From the NCBI GenBank assembly GCA_963780045.1, contig CAVZZZ010000001.1:2976001-3040000 (forward strand): a stretch of DNA of 64,000 nucleotides, in the 5' to 3' direction. Of the stretch, positions 39,769 through 49,512 are shown piece after piece. A program made the position numbers and the translations under genes. The first letter of the stretch is position 1. Each line of letters starts with the position of its first letter. This DNA is from JANXQG01 sp963780045. Lineage in GTDB: Bacteria > Planctomycetota > Planctomycetia > Pirellulales > Thermoguttaceae. The notes beneath the pieces are model-generated. The model had not been told where the DNA came from, ran no database searches, and saw nothing but the letters and a program-made list of their open reading frames with translations.

Positions 39769-42332
39769 TTACTTGCTCTCAAACGGCTCCAGAATCTTGA
39801 TCAGCTCCAAGTTGCCCGGCGGGAGCTTAATATGCTCGCCGGCGCCGAGGGCCAAGGCCATCGGCAGGCGCGTGGCCCATTGCCGCACGAGCGTGGCCAT
39901 CAGGCCGAAGCGGCTGAAATCCTCTTCGCCGTTGCCCTGGCCCTTCGTGGCCCCCTCGTCGCCTTCGATAGCGGCGCGGCTGGGGCCGGGGTTCATCAGG
40001 TAGTCATTGAGAATGATGCGGACGTACTTCCAACGCGCGCGCCGCCGTGCGGCCTCGTCGCGGGTTTTCAGCCCGACCACCGGCTGCACCTGCGCGACCA
40101 ATTGACCGAAAACTTTGTCGGTCAAGAGATAGTCGCGGAGATAGCGGGTGAACATGTTCAGGTCGTTGGGATCGAGCCACGGCTCGCCGTCGCGATGGTC
40201 GTTGCAGAAGCTCTCCCAGCGCTTGGGCACGGCCACGGTCGCCCATTCGTGCAAGTAGCTCTTCAGCTCCCGCGGCAGCGGATCGCCGTGGCGGCGGCTG
40301 GCGTTCTCGGCGCAGTCGGCGATCGCCAGCTCCTCGCCCTCGGACATGCAGAGCGACTCCTCCAGGGCGTGGACGCGATGGTAAATCCGTTCTTCGTCGT
40401 CCAGCAGCCAGTCGATCACTTTTTTGGCGGCCAGCACGCGGCGCTCGCGATCGATGTTCGTGTCCGGATCGACAACCCAATCCCGCGACAACTGCAATAG
40501 CCGGTTCTGGACCTCGGTGATCTCCTTGAGCAACTGGTCCTGCTTGGCGTCGGCGCTGGTGACGGCGCGAATGCCGCCGGAAATGAGCGACTGCCCGCCG
40601 TCGCCGTCCTTCATCGCCGTGTCCCATCGCAGCGCCGGGTCGCGGACGTAGGTCTTGACCAGCTCCGATTCCAAAAACGCTTTGCGGGCACGCACCCACT
40701 TCTCAGGATTATCCGACCGGCGCTGCTCCTCGTTGGTGTCCCAGGTGCCCGGATAGCGGATCGGATAGACGTTGTTGAACGGTTTTCCTTTCCCGCCGAA
40801 ATCGGTTAGCACGTTGCCGAGCGTATCGAGGATCGAGTTCAGCCGCGTGTCGTAGAGGATTTTCTCGGCGAAAATTTCGCGGTTGCGAAACTCCTCGTCC
40901 AACCCGGACATGCCGATGAACAAGGCGGGGATGTCGTCCTGCACGCGGAGCGGCCAGACTTTCTCGCCATAGCGGGCCTTGCCCCATTTCTCGACGTGGT
41001 ACTTCATCTGGGCCTTGACTTCCAAGTTGCCGCCGCGGAGCAGCAGGAAGAGCGTCTGGATCTGCAATTCGTCGACGAAGCGCTCGAAAAGGTACGACAC
41101 CTTGCCGCGCTTGACGATCTCCATCTGCTCTTCCAGCGAGTCGGCGCTGGTCCGTTTGCCCTGCTCAATGCCAGTGCGGACGGCCCTCATGCCGGGCACG
41201 TCGAGAAAATCCATCTGCTCGATCACCCGCCGCCAGTCCTCGCTGAGGCGGTGCGGCAAAACGGGCATGACCAGTTCCAACATGCCCGCCTGGATCGTCT
41301 CCAACTCCTCCGTACCCATGCCCGTATTCGGGCGGTAATCCAGGACGAAGTACTTGTCCTTGGGAGTGAGGTAAATATCGGTCCAGGCAACGTGTTTCCA
41401 TAGCTTGGAATTGGGCCGCTCGTAGGCTTTCGAGCGCTGGCTGTCCAGCAGGAAGCGGACGCCGGCCCAGTGGCAGAAGATGGCCGGATCGTAGTTGCCC
41501 AGCGTGATCCGCTTGAGGAAGGCGGCGACCTTGTTGAATTGCGAGGTCAGCGAAGGCCAACTGTCCCAAAACAATGCGGCCGCGGCGGCCACGTAGCCGT
41601 CTTCGGTGAGCGGGTAGCGGCTCAATAGGCCGTTGATCACGGCCTCGGTTGCCTGGAAGCCGCGGCGATCGACGGCACGCATGTACGAGAAGGCGTCCAG
41701 AATATCCATCCGCCACTTGCGATCGACCTGCTGGTCGGGATACTTTGCGCCAAGTCCTCGAAGAGCGTTTCCAGCTCGGCCTGCTGCCAGGTCGTCGCCG
41801 GCGTTTTGCACTCGGCATGGAAACCGCGGGCCAGCACGCGTAGCCACTCGGCGCGGGTCAACGCGCGGACCATCACCGGATACTGCGGCGAGACGCCCGC
41901 ACCGATGCGGTCCTTGGTGGTGAAGCGGGTCACCAGGGCCGTGGCTTCCTGCGAGCCGCACTGCGGATTGAGGTCGTTGTCGAAAGAGAGATTCTTGTAG
42001 TAGGCCGGCTCGCCGAGCGTTTCGTCTCCGCCGATGGGGCAGTAGTTCTCGCTCTGCGGGCGGAGCACCTGGCCCATGAAAAGGCTCTTGCCCACCTGCG
42101 AGGCCCCATAGGCCGCCGCCGCGACGGGCACCTTGGACGACGTATACAGGCTGCTCGCCAGGCGGCGGAGCTGCAGGACCTCGAATTCGTCGCTCTCGTT
42201 GACCGGCAGCAGCTCGCTCCGCCGCCGGGCCGCATTGAACTCCGAAAGCCAATCGCAAAGGTCGGTTGCCAGGTTCTCTACCTGCTCGGCGCGGCGGATA
42301 ATATTGCGGTCGCGTTCGTCGGGAAAAGGCAT
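39769..42332 (-). CDS. SrfC-like P-loop protein (Virul_Fac type)
   Basis: About 855 residues. The start is the ATG at 42332 (PFPDERDRNIIRRAEQVENL). A Walker A is present as AAYGASQVGKSLFMGQVL near residue 75, then EATALVTRFT, the layout of the bacterial SrfC 'putative virulence factor' family. A frameshift near 41747-41752 separates LETLFEDLA from YPDQQVDRKWRMDILDAF; the C-terminal ~650 residues are one intact frame ending in KILEPFESK. The longer frame starting at 42447 is out of phase at the N-terminus and rejected. Enterobacterial srfA and srfB partners are absent nearby. Family assignment is by motif and length only. Confidence 0.6.
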
Positions 42333-42512
42333 GTTTCGTCAATTCTTGGGTTCGCGGGCAATCCTTTACTTTTATTGTAACGCGCAGTCGGAGTTTCCTG
42401 CTAGCGGAACGAGGTTTGTCTTCGGTGACTTTTCGCGCTGCTCGCATGCGAGGTATCGGATCGTTGTGGATCTGGTTCGTCCGGGTTTTGCACCTGGAGC
42501 TTGGGGAAGACC

Positions 42513-42549
42513 TTGACGCCGCACGGCACTTCAGGGTATACTAATTAGT
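42513..42549 (+). promoter_or_regulatory. Promoter and operator of the MazEF-type operon
   Basis: TTGACG at 42513-42518, an 18-base spacer and TATACT at 42537-42542. The perfect ten-base palindrome ACTAATTAGT (42540-42549) overlaps the -10 element, which fits autorepression by the antitoxin. The ATG of the antitoxin is 24 bases further on. Confidence 0.65.
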
Positions 42550-42572
42550 CCACCTCACGGCAGAGCCAAGTC

Positions 42573-42821
42573 ATGTCTAGCACGACCGTCAAGATCGACA
42601 CCGAAAGCTATGCAAAACTCAAGTCGACGGCCGAAGAAGCGGGCAAGCCGATGACCGAGATCCTGGCGAAGGCGATTGATGCCTACTCCCGGCGGATGTT
42701 CTTGGAAGGGCTGAACGCCGAATTCGCCGCGCTTCGGGCCGACCCGAAAATGTGGAGCGCGGAGTTGGCTGAGCGAAGTGCTTGGGATGCTACGTTAGCA
42801 GACGATCTGCATGGAGACTGA
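42573..42821 (+). CDS. Antitoxin of a MazEF-type module
   Basis: 82 residues. TVKIDTESYAKLKSTAEEAGKPMTEILAKAI is a ribbon-helix-helix-type DNA-binding N-terminus; the acidic C-terminus (MWSAELAERSAWDATLADDLHGD) is the likely toxin-binding tail. The stop lies two bases before the toxin GTG start. Its promoter carries a palindromic operator. Confidence 0.82.
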   Translation: MSSTTVKIDTESYAKLKSTAEEAGKPMTEILAKAIDAYSRRMFLEGLNAEFAALRADPKMWSAELAERSAWDATLADDLHGD

Positions 42822-42823
42822 CC

Positions 42824-43165
42824 GTGGCAAAACCGCTCCGTGGCGAAATCTGGATGACGGATTTGGACCCCACAAGAGGCCACGAGCAGGCGGGAACGCG
42901 ACCGGGTTTAGTTATCTCGTCCGACGCCTTCAATGCCGGCCCCGCTGGTTTGGTCATTGTTCTGCCCTTGACCAGCCAAGAGAAGGGCATTCGCTCTCAT
43001 GTTCCGGTTTCGCCGCCCGAGGGCGGATTGCGCAAACGGAGTTTCATAAAGTGCGAGGACATTCGGTCCGTCAGCGTTGAGCGTCTGAGCAGACGGCTGG
43101 GCAGGGTTTCGCCGGAGACGATGGGCGGTGTTGCATTTCGACTGCGAGTCCTTATCGAGCTATGA
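42824..43165 (+). CDS. MazF-family endoribonuclease toxin
   Basis: 113 residues from the GTG at 42824. RGEIWMTDLDPTRGHEQAGTRPGLVIS is the classic MazF/PemK N-terminus; later KEKGIR-type and SFIKCEDIRSVSVERL segments complete the fold. MazF enzymes cleave mRNA at short sequences. Intact and paired with its antitoxin, so probably functional. Confidence 0.9.
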   Translation: MAKPLRGEIWMTDLDPTRGHEQAGTRPGLVISSDAFNAGPAGLVIVLPLTSQEKGIRSHVPVSPPEGGLRKRSFIKCEDIRSVSVERLSRRLGRVSPETMGGVAFRLRVLIEL

Positions 43166-43262
43166 GGGCGTGGCCCTAGCCGGCTTTCAGCAGTCGCTTC
43201 CGTTCGGTCGATCGTCGCAAACTAGCGAGTGCCGGATTGCTGCGATCGGAGTAAAATGAGAT

Positions 43263-43640
43263 TCAGTGGACGGGCGGGATCGGACAGGTATCCTCCGGTT
43301 CAATTCCTTGGTCAAGTCGATACTTCAATAGCAATTCTTCAAGGTTGTCGTCCCATTGGAAGTCAACGATGTCGTCCAGCTTTTTCCCACCGAACTTGGC
43401 GTGGATTTGGCGCAGTTGCACTTGGCGCATTTCATCGTCCTCCGCGGGCTGGCCGTCGGGGAATAACGAACAGGTCTCCAGAAGCGTCCGATGCGTCCGC
43501 ATTGCACCAATCGCCTTCAATGCGTCGAGAGTTTCTACGGCATACTCTCCTCGATTCCAGAAGAACTGATCAATGCCGCCGTTTTCGACCTCTTGCATCA
43601 TCCAGAATATCAGCCAATGATACTGATCAGGGTGCCGCAA
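43263..43640 (-). CDS. DUF4375 (DMP19-like) domain protein
   Basis: 125 residues. QEVENGGIDQFFWNRGEYAVETLDALKAIGA matches the DUF4375 core (usually EVxNGGFxQFFxN). The domain normally has more sequence before it. A short minus-strand frame at 43629-43782 (starting AGMDEPKEFLTIGQI) ends just upstream in another frame and could be a displaced N-terminus. Function unknown; relatives occur as immunity-like accessory proteins. Confidence 0.6.
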   Translation of the reverse strand: MRHPDQYHWLIFWMMQEVENGGIDQFFWNRGEYAVETLDALKAIGAMRTHRTLLETCSLFPDGQPAEDDEMRQVQLRQIHAKFGGKKLDDIVDFQWDDNLEELLLKYRLDQGIEPEDTCPIPPVH

Positions 43641-43943
43641 ACTTGCGGAATTGATCCCCCGAGCAAACGCGGAGCAACTTCAATAAGACCCGAAATACCC
43701 TGGCGTGCGCTGAGTCGCCTTTATCCATGCCACAGATCTGGCCAATCGTCAAAAACTCTTTGGGCTCGTCCATGCCCGCCATTATAGCGCAGCGCAGGGC
43801 CGCCAAGCCAGTTCAACGTCCAGTGGAAATGAATCTCAGCGCGTTGGAAGTCGTCGCGAAACCCGGCCGCAGCGAGCCAGCGCCTGCTGATGGATAGCTC
43901 GCGTCTCGCTCGGCGTCAATATTCGGTTTGGAACGTGCTTTCG

Positions 43944-46166
43944 TTATTCGCCCGTGGAGAGAACCTTCCTTGCGACTGTCTGTGCCGTCCGCCGCACAGC
44001 CAGGTCGATCACGAACACGACCAGTGCCGTGCCCAACAACCATGGCCAAAGAAGGACCGTCCGCACACCCGGCTTCTCGGCGGCTTCCACGTTGCCGTCG
44101 AGCTTGAGGATCGTCTCAGGCATGGAAAGCACGGCCGCCGCGCCGCGGACCGTTTCCAGCAGCTTGCCGCCGCGGCGGATTTCGGCGTTGAACCAGTAGA
44201 CGCCGGTGCCGGCGGATTGGAATGCGGAGTAGCGGCCGGGCGCGATTTGGGTCATGGGGAGCGTATCAGAGTGCCCACTGCCCTCACCCCTGCCCTCTCC
44301 CTGAGGGAGAGGGGGACCGGATTCCACCGTCACTTTCACGTCCGCGTCGTTAATGAAACGCCCATCGCCGTCCCCCGCATCGAGCGTGACGTACAGTCGC
44401 CCGTCGGCCGCGTCGGCGGTTAGACGCGAAAGCTGCGCGGGGGCATGGCGGACTGTTGCCCATACAAGCTGCGACCAGAAGCGGCCGAAGCCGGGCCAGG
44501 TTAGCCAGGGGCCCGCCCAGCGGTTCTGAATGTCGGAGGTGAAGGCAGCCGTCGTTCCGCGGCCATAATGCCGCATTGCGAGGACCGGCTCGCCGCTCTT
44601 CGCGGCCAATACGACATCCGCGCCCGGCCGCGGAATCGTCTCCACGTAGCCCAGCAGCGTCGGGGCCTTCGCCATGTCCAGCCCGCGAAGGACCTCGCCG
44701 CCGTGAACGACCTGCGGGAAAAACGGCTCCTCGGTGATGCCGATCTTCTCGGCCGCGCCGGTCTCGGCGGCGAAGATTTGCGGTATCGCCTTGCCGTTGT
44801 CGCAGAAATAGGCCCGGCCCTTGGCCAGGTCGGCCAGCTCTTGCATGAAAGGCCGGACCGGCTCGCTGCCCACTCCGACGGTCGACATCGTGATGCCCAT
44901 GGCGGCCATTTTCCGCGCCAAGCTGTCGAAATCGCCGGGACCGCCGATGCCGTCGGTGGAGACGATGATGTGCTTAACGTCGGCGAACGATTCGCGGAGG
45001 GCCAGGTACGCCTTTTCCAGCGGCGGGTACATGTTGGTCTCGCCCTCGGCTTGGATGGTGTCGATCTTGGCGATGATTTTCGCCTTGTCGGTGACGGGCC
45101 CCAGCGGCCAAATCCAGCGGCTTTCGTCCTCGAAGACCAGCACGCCCACCTCGTCGCGCGGTCCCAACATGCCGACCGCGCGGCGGAGGGCCTCTTTCGC
45201 CAGGTCGATGTTCCGCTCCTTCGCGCCCTTGGAAACCGGATCGTTCATCGAGCCGGAGATGTCCAGCACCAGGACCATCGCCAGCGTCGGCTTTGGTTTC
45301 GTTGTATGTGATTCGGAGATCACCGGCAGCATTTCGTCCAGCGGCGCATGGCGATACCCGCCGACGGTGAACGCGTGGTCTCCGCCGACGGCGATTAGCC
45401 CGCCGCCCGCGCGGACGTAGCTTTGCAAAGCGGCCATCTGTGCCTTGGAAATGGCTTCGGCAGGCAGGTTGGAAAGGATGACCAAGTCGCATTGGCCGAT
45501 CGCTTCCGCACTGGGCAATTCCCGCTGCACCTCGAGCGCGACGTTCTCCTTGGCCAGGGCTTTCTTGAGCGGCTCGGCTAGCGCCGTCTGGCTCTCCACC
45601 AGCAGCACCAGCGGCGGCGGATCGACGTAGATCGGGCAGACGGCAGTTGCGACTTCCTCGACTAGGGTGGAATATGCGTCGTCGCCGGAGATCTTGGCTG
45701 TATACACGGGCCGCGACGGCTTGCCCGACGTTACCGTAATAATCTTGTGATTCTCGCCCGCGGCGAGCTGCAAGTTTTCCTTCAGCAACGATTGATTGTC
45801 GCGAAGCAACTGCATGGTAACCGCGCCAGCGCTACGGGAACGCACCAGCAGGTCCAACGCGAACGGCTCGCCAGCGCGAGCATGGACGGGACCGGCCAAC
45901 TCGGCCACCGCCGGCCCGTATCCGACGCGATGTGCGAATGGGCCATAGGCGGCCTTCTCATTGGTCAGTCCGCTTGCGGCTGGCCCGGCAAGTCCGGCCG
46001 CCAGCACCGCGAGCAATACTGTTCGCAGAAGAACTGCGATCACACGGCGGCGCACCGAAAGCCGCACGAGCGATCGCCGCCAGAGGACGATCCACAGTGG
46101 CAGCGCGGCCAGCGTCGCCAACCATAGCGGCCGGGCGAATTCGATTTGCCAGGAAAGCAGTGTCAT
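43944..46166 (-). CDS. VWA-domain membrane protein with GATase-like region
   Basis: About 740 residues from the ATG at 46166, one base after the previous stop. Two N-terminal membrane segments (FARPLWLATLAALPLWIVLW and IAVLLRTVLLAVLAAGLAGP), then a class I amidotransferase-like segment (CDLVILSNLPAEAI, VRAGGGLIAVGGDHAF), a VWA domain with a full MIDAS motif VLDISGSMNDP, and a C-terminal membrane anchor. A palindrome-encoded insert PPLPQGEGRGEGSG lies near residue 620. It is the fourth gene of a MoxR-DUF58-VWA-VWA operon, a set linked to metal-dependent assembly of periplasmic or membrane complexes. Confidence 0.85.
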   Translation of the reverse strand: MTLLSWQIEFARPLWLATLAALPLWIVLWRRSLVRLSVRRRVIAVLLRTVLLAVLAAGLAGPAASGLTNEKAAYGPFAHRVGYGPAVAELAGPVHARAGEPFALDLLVRSRSAGAVTMQLLRDNQSLLKENLQLAAGENHKIITVTSGKPSRPVYTAKISGDDAYSTLVEEVATAVCPIYVDPPPLVLLVESQTALAEPLKKALAKENVALEVQRELPSAEAIGQCDLVILSNLPAEAISKAQMAALQSYVRAGGGLIAVGGDHAFTVGGYRHAPLDEMLPVISESHTTKPKPTLAMVLVLDISGSMNDPVSKGAKERNIDLAKEALRRAVGMLGPRDEVGVLVFEDESRWIWPLGPVTDKAKIIAKIDTIQAEGETNMYPPLEKAYLALRESFADVKHIIVSTDGIGGPGDFDSLARKMAAMGITMSTVGVGSEPVRPFMQELADLAKGRAYFCDNGKAIPQIFAAETGAAEKIGITEEPFFPQVVHGGEVLRGLDMAKAPTLLGYVETIPRPGADVVLAAKSGEPVLAMRHYGRGTTAAFTSDIQNRWAGPWLTWPGFGRFWSQLVWATVRHAPAQLSRLTADAADGRLYVTLDAGDGDGRFINDADVKVTVESGPPLPQGEGRGEGSGHSDTLPMTQIAPGRYSAFQSAGTGVYWFNAEIRRGGKLLETVRGAAAVLSMPETILKLDGNVEAAEKPGVRTVLLWPWLLGTALVVFVIDLAVRRTAQTVARKVLSTGE
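44293..44313. repeat. In-frame palindrome in the VWA gene
   Basis: Perfect nine-base arms CCCTCTCCC / GGGAGAGGG around TGA, within a longer C-rich run starting at 44281. It encodes the LPQGEGRGEG insert. The flanking coding sequence is uninterrupted. Confidence 0.75.
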
Positions 46167-46167
46167 G

Positions 46168-47478
46168 TCAACTCGTCCATCGCCGCAGGTACAAACACCA
46201 TTCCAGAACCAGGAGCAAGGCCGCGGTTGCGGCAAACGGAATCCACATTGGCAGTCGGGGCGGCGCATAACGCGCTGTCGATGCATCGCTGCCGACATCG
46301 CTCGGCACGCGAACATCAACGCCATTTGGCTCACCATAAACCGGACCGAGAAACTGTGCGTAGGGAGGCAACAGAATCATGGGTTCTTTTGGGTGCGACC
46401 GCGCGAGCATAACGCTGCGATACAGTCTTGCTATTCCACCTTCACTATCGCCTGGAGCAATCGGCGCAACGAATTGCGGAATCGCCGGACGCGCGACGGA
46501 ATCCGATGTTGATTGCGGCGTCACCGGCGCGGACACTTCCAACTCCGCTACGTCGTCAAAAGGATAGGCGTCGCCGGGCGTGAGTCTGGCCATCAGGCGG
46601 GCAGCGCCCGGTACCGTAAGCTTATCGAACAAATGCTGCCAGCGGCCGTCCTTGTCAATCGAAAACGCGAGCGATTGGCCCGGTTTGCCGTCAACCGTCA
46701 GCTCCAGCCTGCCTTGTGTCGCCTGATCGCCGTGGTTCTGCACTTCGGCAAACACTTCGCACTGCGCCGGGTCGATTCTGCTCCGCCGCGCGGTGAAGCA
46801 AGTGATTGCGCGGTTGCCGGCGGCCGTGCCGATGCGGAGAATCTCGACTCCACTCTTCTGTGCCTCTCGCGAAGCCTCTTTCGCACATCCGTCGGTGATT
46901 AGGACGACCCGCCGCGATCGTAGTCCCGGCTTTCGCCGGTCTTTTTCTGACGTCTCGATCGCATCGGCGACTTTCACTGCCCATTCAATGGCCGTCGGCT
47001 CCGCCAGTGCTTGGGCAGCCTCAACCGCGGCGTTGAGCGACGACTTATCCGAAGTCATCGGCTGCACCTCCACGGGATTCGGGCTTGTCGTAACGACGGC
47101 CATCTCGTCGCACCAGCGAAGACTATCGATCATCCGCCGGGACGCTTCCTTGGCGGCGTCGAAGCGCGTCGGCTGCACGTCGGTCGCCCGCATCGTGGCC
47201 GAGTTGTCCAGGATGAGCACGATCCGCTGCGGGGGCGGAATCTCAGGTCCGGCCGCGGCTACGGCGAGCAGAATTACCGTCAGCACGTGCAAGACCAGAG
47301 ACATCGGAGTCCGCCATCGCTGCCAGCGCGCGCGCAACGGCTCCTCGGCAAGGGCCTTTTGCCAAAACAGACCCGTGCCGACGACTACCCGTGGCACCCG
47401 CAGCCGCAACCAATAGAGTAGTCCGACTGGAACCAGCAGGAGCAGCGACAGCAGCGCCAGGAGATGGGTGAAAGTCAT
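46168..47478 (-). CDS. BatA-like VWA membrane protein
   Basis: 436 residues from the ATG at 47478, which overlaps the DUF58 stop (ATGA). Starts with the BatA-type N-terminus LLALLSLLLLVPVGLLYWLRLR, a second membrane segment before PPPQRIVLILDNSATM, and a C-terminal anchor. The MIDAS motif is degenerate (DNSAT for DxSxS), unlike the next gene. The longer frame to 47544 belongs to upstream sequence. Confidence 0.85.
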   Translation of the reverse strand: MTFTHLLALLSLLLLVPVGLLYWLRLRVPRVVVGTGLFWQKALAEEPLRARWQRWRTPMSLVLHVLTVILLAVAAAGPEIPPPQRIVLILDNSATMRATDVQPTRFDAAKEASRRMIDSLRWCDEMAVVTTSPNPVEVQPMTSDKSSLNAAVEAAQALAEPTAIEWAVKVADAIETSEKDRRKPGLRSRRVVLITDGCAKEASREAQKSGVEILRIGTAAGNRAITCFTARRSRIDPAQCEVFAEVQNHGDQATQGRLELTVDGKPGQSLAFSIDKDGRWQHLFDKLTVPGAARLMARLTPGDAYPFDDVAELEVSAPVTPQSTSDSVARPAIPQFVAPIAPGDSEGGIARLYRSVMLARSHPKEPMILLPPYAQFLGPVYGEPNGVDVRVPSDVGSDASTARYAPPRLPMWIPFAATAALLLVLEWCLYLRRWTS

Positions 47479-48373
47479 GACGCGGCCTCGTGCAGGTTCG
47501 GGACTGCGGCACTTCCGGCGCCAACACCCGGCGATAAACCTCATCTTCCGGCGTGTCGCACGCCAACGAAATGTGGACGATGCCAGTTCGCCGGCAATAG
47601 TCGCGAACCGAGTCGTGAAACTCGGCGATCAATTGCCGGTACCGCCGCACGGTCCGCTCGGTAATCGTGGCGCGGATGCCAGTCTGCGACTCGACATCGA
47701 TCAGTTCCACGTCGCCCAGCAGCGCGGGGTCGGCATCGGCCGGATCGGTAATCTGAACCAAACGCGGCTCGTAACCGTGGAATCGCAAGATATCGAACCC
47801 GCGCCGAAAACCGTCGTCATAGACGTCGCTGATAACGACCACGGGACCCGGCCGCTGCTGACGGCGGACAAAGGTCTCCGCGGCGCGAAATAGATCCGAC
47901 TTGCCGCTGCGCAGCGCGAGCTTTTCCAGGAACCTCAGCAGCCGCAACACCCGCGATTCGTGCCGCAGCGGCGGCAAGCCGGCCACCAGCCCGTCCGCAA
48001 AGGCCGCAACAATCACCCGGTCCAGGCGCAACAAGCTCACGTAGCCAAGCGCCGCGGCCACCTGTCGGGCGAGTTGGAACTTGGCCGGCCGGCCCAGGCC
48101 CATGCTTGCGGAACAATCCAGCATAATATGTACGTCGCGATCCGCCTGGCCCTCGAAGAGCTTGACGTACAATTCGTCGCGGCGGGCGCAAAGCGTCCAA
48201 TCGATAGCGTGAAAATCGTCGCCAGGCGAGTAGTCGCGATGGCAAGTGACCTCCGTCCCGCCGGCCGGCAGTCTCTTATTGCCCGTCGCAAGCAACGCGC
48301 TGCCGCCGAAGCGCTGGGCGTATAGCGACAGGCGTTCAAACCGCTTCAGGTGATCGGGGGAAAACAGGGACAT
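47475..48373 (-). CDS. DUF58 protein with VWA-like fold
   Basis: About 299 residues. GTEVTCHRDYSPGDDFHAIDW is the DUF58 signature; a VWA-type motif IMLDCSASMG follows. A frameshift near 47514-47522 changes the C-terminus: the uncorrected frame runs on to 47243 through the next gene, while the alternative gives SAAVPNLHEAAS and a stop at 47475 overlapping the ATG of the BatA-like gene. That coupling supports the restored end. DUF58 proteins act with MoxR ATPases. Confidence 0.88.
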
Positions 48374-48378
48374 AACTG

Positions 48379-48458
48379 GTAGGGTGGTCCGAGCGAAGCG
48401 AGTCCCGCCACGCAGGATAGAAGTTGCGGTGGGACTCGCTGCGCTCGGCCTACCCTAC
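48379..48458. repeat. Palindromic repeat between MoxR and DUF58 genes
   Basis: GTAGGGTGGTCCGAGCG (from 48379) pairs imperfectly with CGCTCGGCCTACCCTAC (to 48458), with about five mismatches in 31 positions around a ~17-base loop. It lies inside the operon, after the MoxR stop, and could fold in the transcript. Confidence 0.85.
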
Positions 48459-48461
48459 ATC

Positions 48462-49449
48462 TTAACCCAAACCTTTGACGACGCTTTCAATCAAACTCTC
48501 CGGTCGGATGTTCTCAGCTTGGCCCTCGAAATTCAGCAGCAAGCGGTGCCGCAGGACTGGGCCAATGACCGCGGCCAGGTCTTCCTTGGCGGCGATCGGT
48601 CCGGCCGCACGACGCCGCGCGGACTTTTGCGGCCGTCACCATCGCCAGCGCGGCCCGCGGACTGGCCCCGTAGCGGACGTACTTCTTTACCGCCTCGGCG
48701 GCCTTGGGCGACTGCGGATGCGTGAACGCTACGAGCGCCGCGATCCACCGCCGGGCCGGCACGGGCAGCACGACATTCGCGGCAATCTCCCGCATTTCCA
48801 ACAGCCGTTTACATTCAATGACTACTTGCACGTCCGGCGGGGCGCTCGTCGAGCGTTCCAGGATCGCGTCGATCTCCTCGGCGCTGGGGCCGTTCATCGC
48901 GATCTTGAAAAAGAAGCGGTCGATCTCCGGCTCCGGCAGCGGAAACGCGCCCTCGCTCTCCGACGGGTTCTGCGTGCCGACGACCATAAACGGCTGCGGC
49001 AGGTGGAAGGTCTCGGTCGAGACGCTGATCTGGTCGCCCTCCATCGCCTGGAGCAAGGCCGCTTGCGTCTTCGGCAGGCCGCGGTTGATCTGGTCGGCCA
49101 GCACCAGGTTGGCGAAAATCGGCCCTTGCTGGAACTCGAATGTGCGGCGGCCGGCGGCGTTCTCCATGACGACGAACGTCCCCAGCAGGTCCGACGGCGT
49201 GAGATCGGGCGTGAACTGGATGCGGCTGTAGCGGAGCTGCACAATCTCGGCCAAGGATCGCACCAGCAGCGTCTTGCCAAGCCCCGGCACGCCTTCGATA
49301 AGCACGTGTCCGCCGGCAACCGCGGCAATCAGCAACTGCTCCACCGCCTCCCGTTGGCCGACGACGACCTTGGCCAACTCATGCCGCAGGGCATTGAAAC
49401 TTTCTTGGAACCCCACCAGATGGGGTTCGACGAGATGCGCGGTGCTCAT
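48462..49449 (-). CDS. MoxR-family AAA+ ATPase
   Basis: About 329 residues from the ATG at 49449. Walker A LIEGVPGLGKTLLVRSLA, Walker B LVLADQINRGLPKTQAALLQAMEG, and VVGTQNPSESEGAFPLPEPEIDRF are typical of MoxR. A frameshift near 48604-48616 separates ALAMVTAAKVRA from AAGPIAAKEDLAAVIGPVLRHR; the restored frame ends in ESLIESVVKGLG at 48462. First gene of the MoxR-DUF58-VWA-VWA operon. Confidence 0.92.
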
Positions 49450-49512
49450 GGCGTCGGGTTCCTTGGGTGCGACGGGTCGCTTTTTCAAATATCTCACCGA
49501 ATAGCTTGCTGG

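Noticed and set aside
42333..42447. N-terminal extension of the SrfC-like gene
   Set aside because: The sequence from 42447 to about 41750 in that frame is a shadow; the P-loop lies in the frame starting at 42332.
47243..47474. C-terminal extension of the DUF58 protein into the BatA-like gene
   Set aside because: Caused by a frameshift near 47518; the alternative frame gives a normal stop overlapping the next start.
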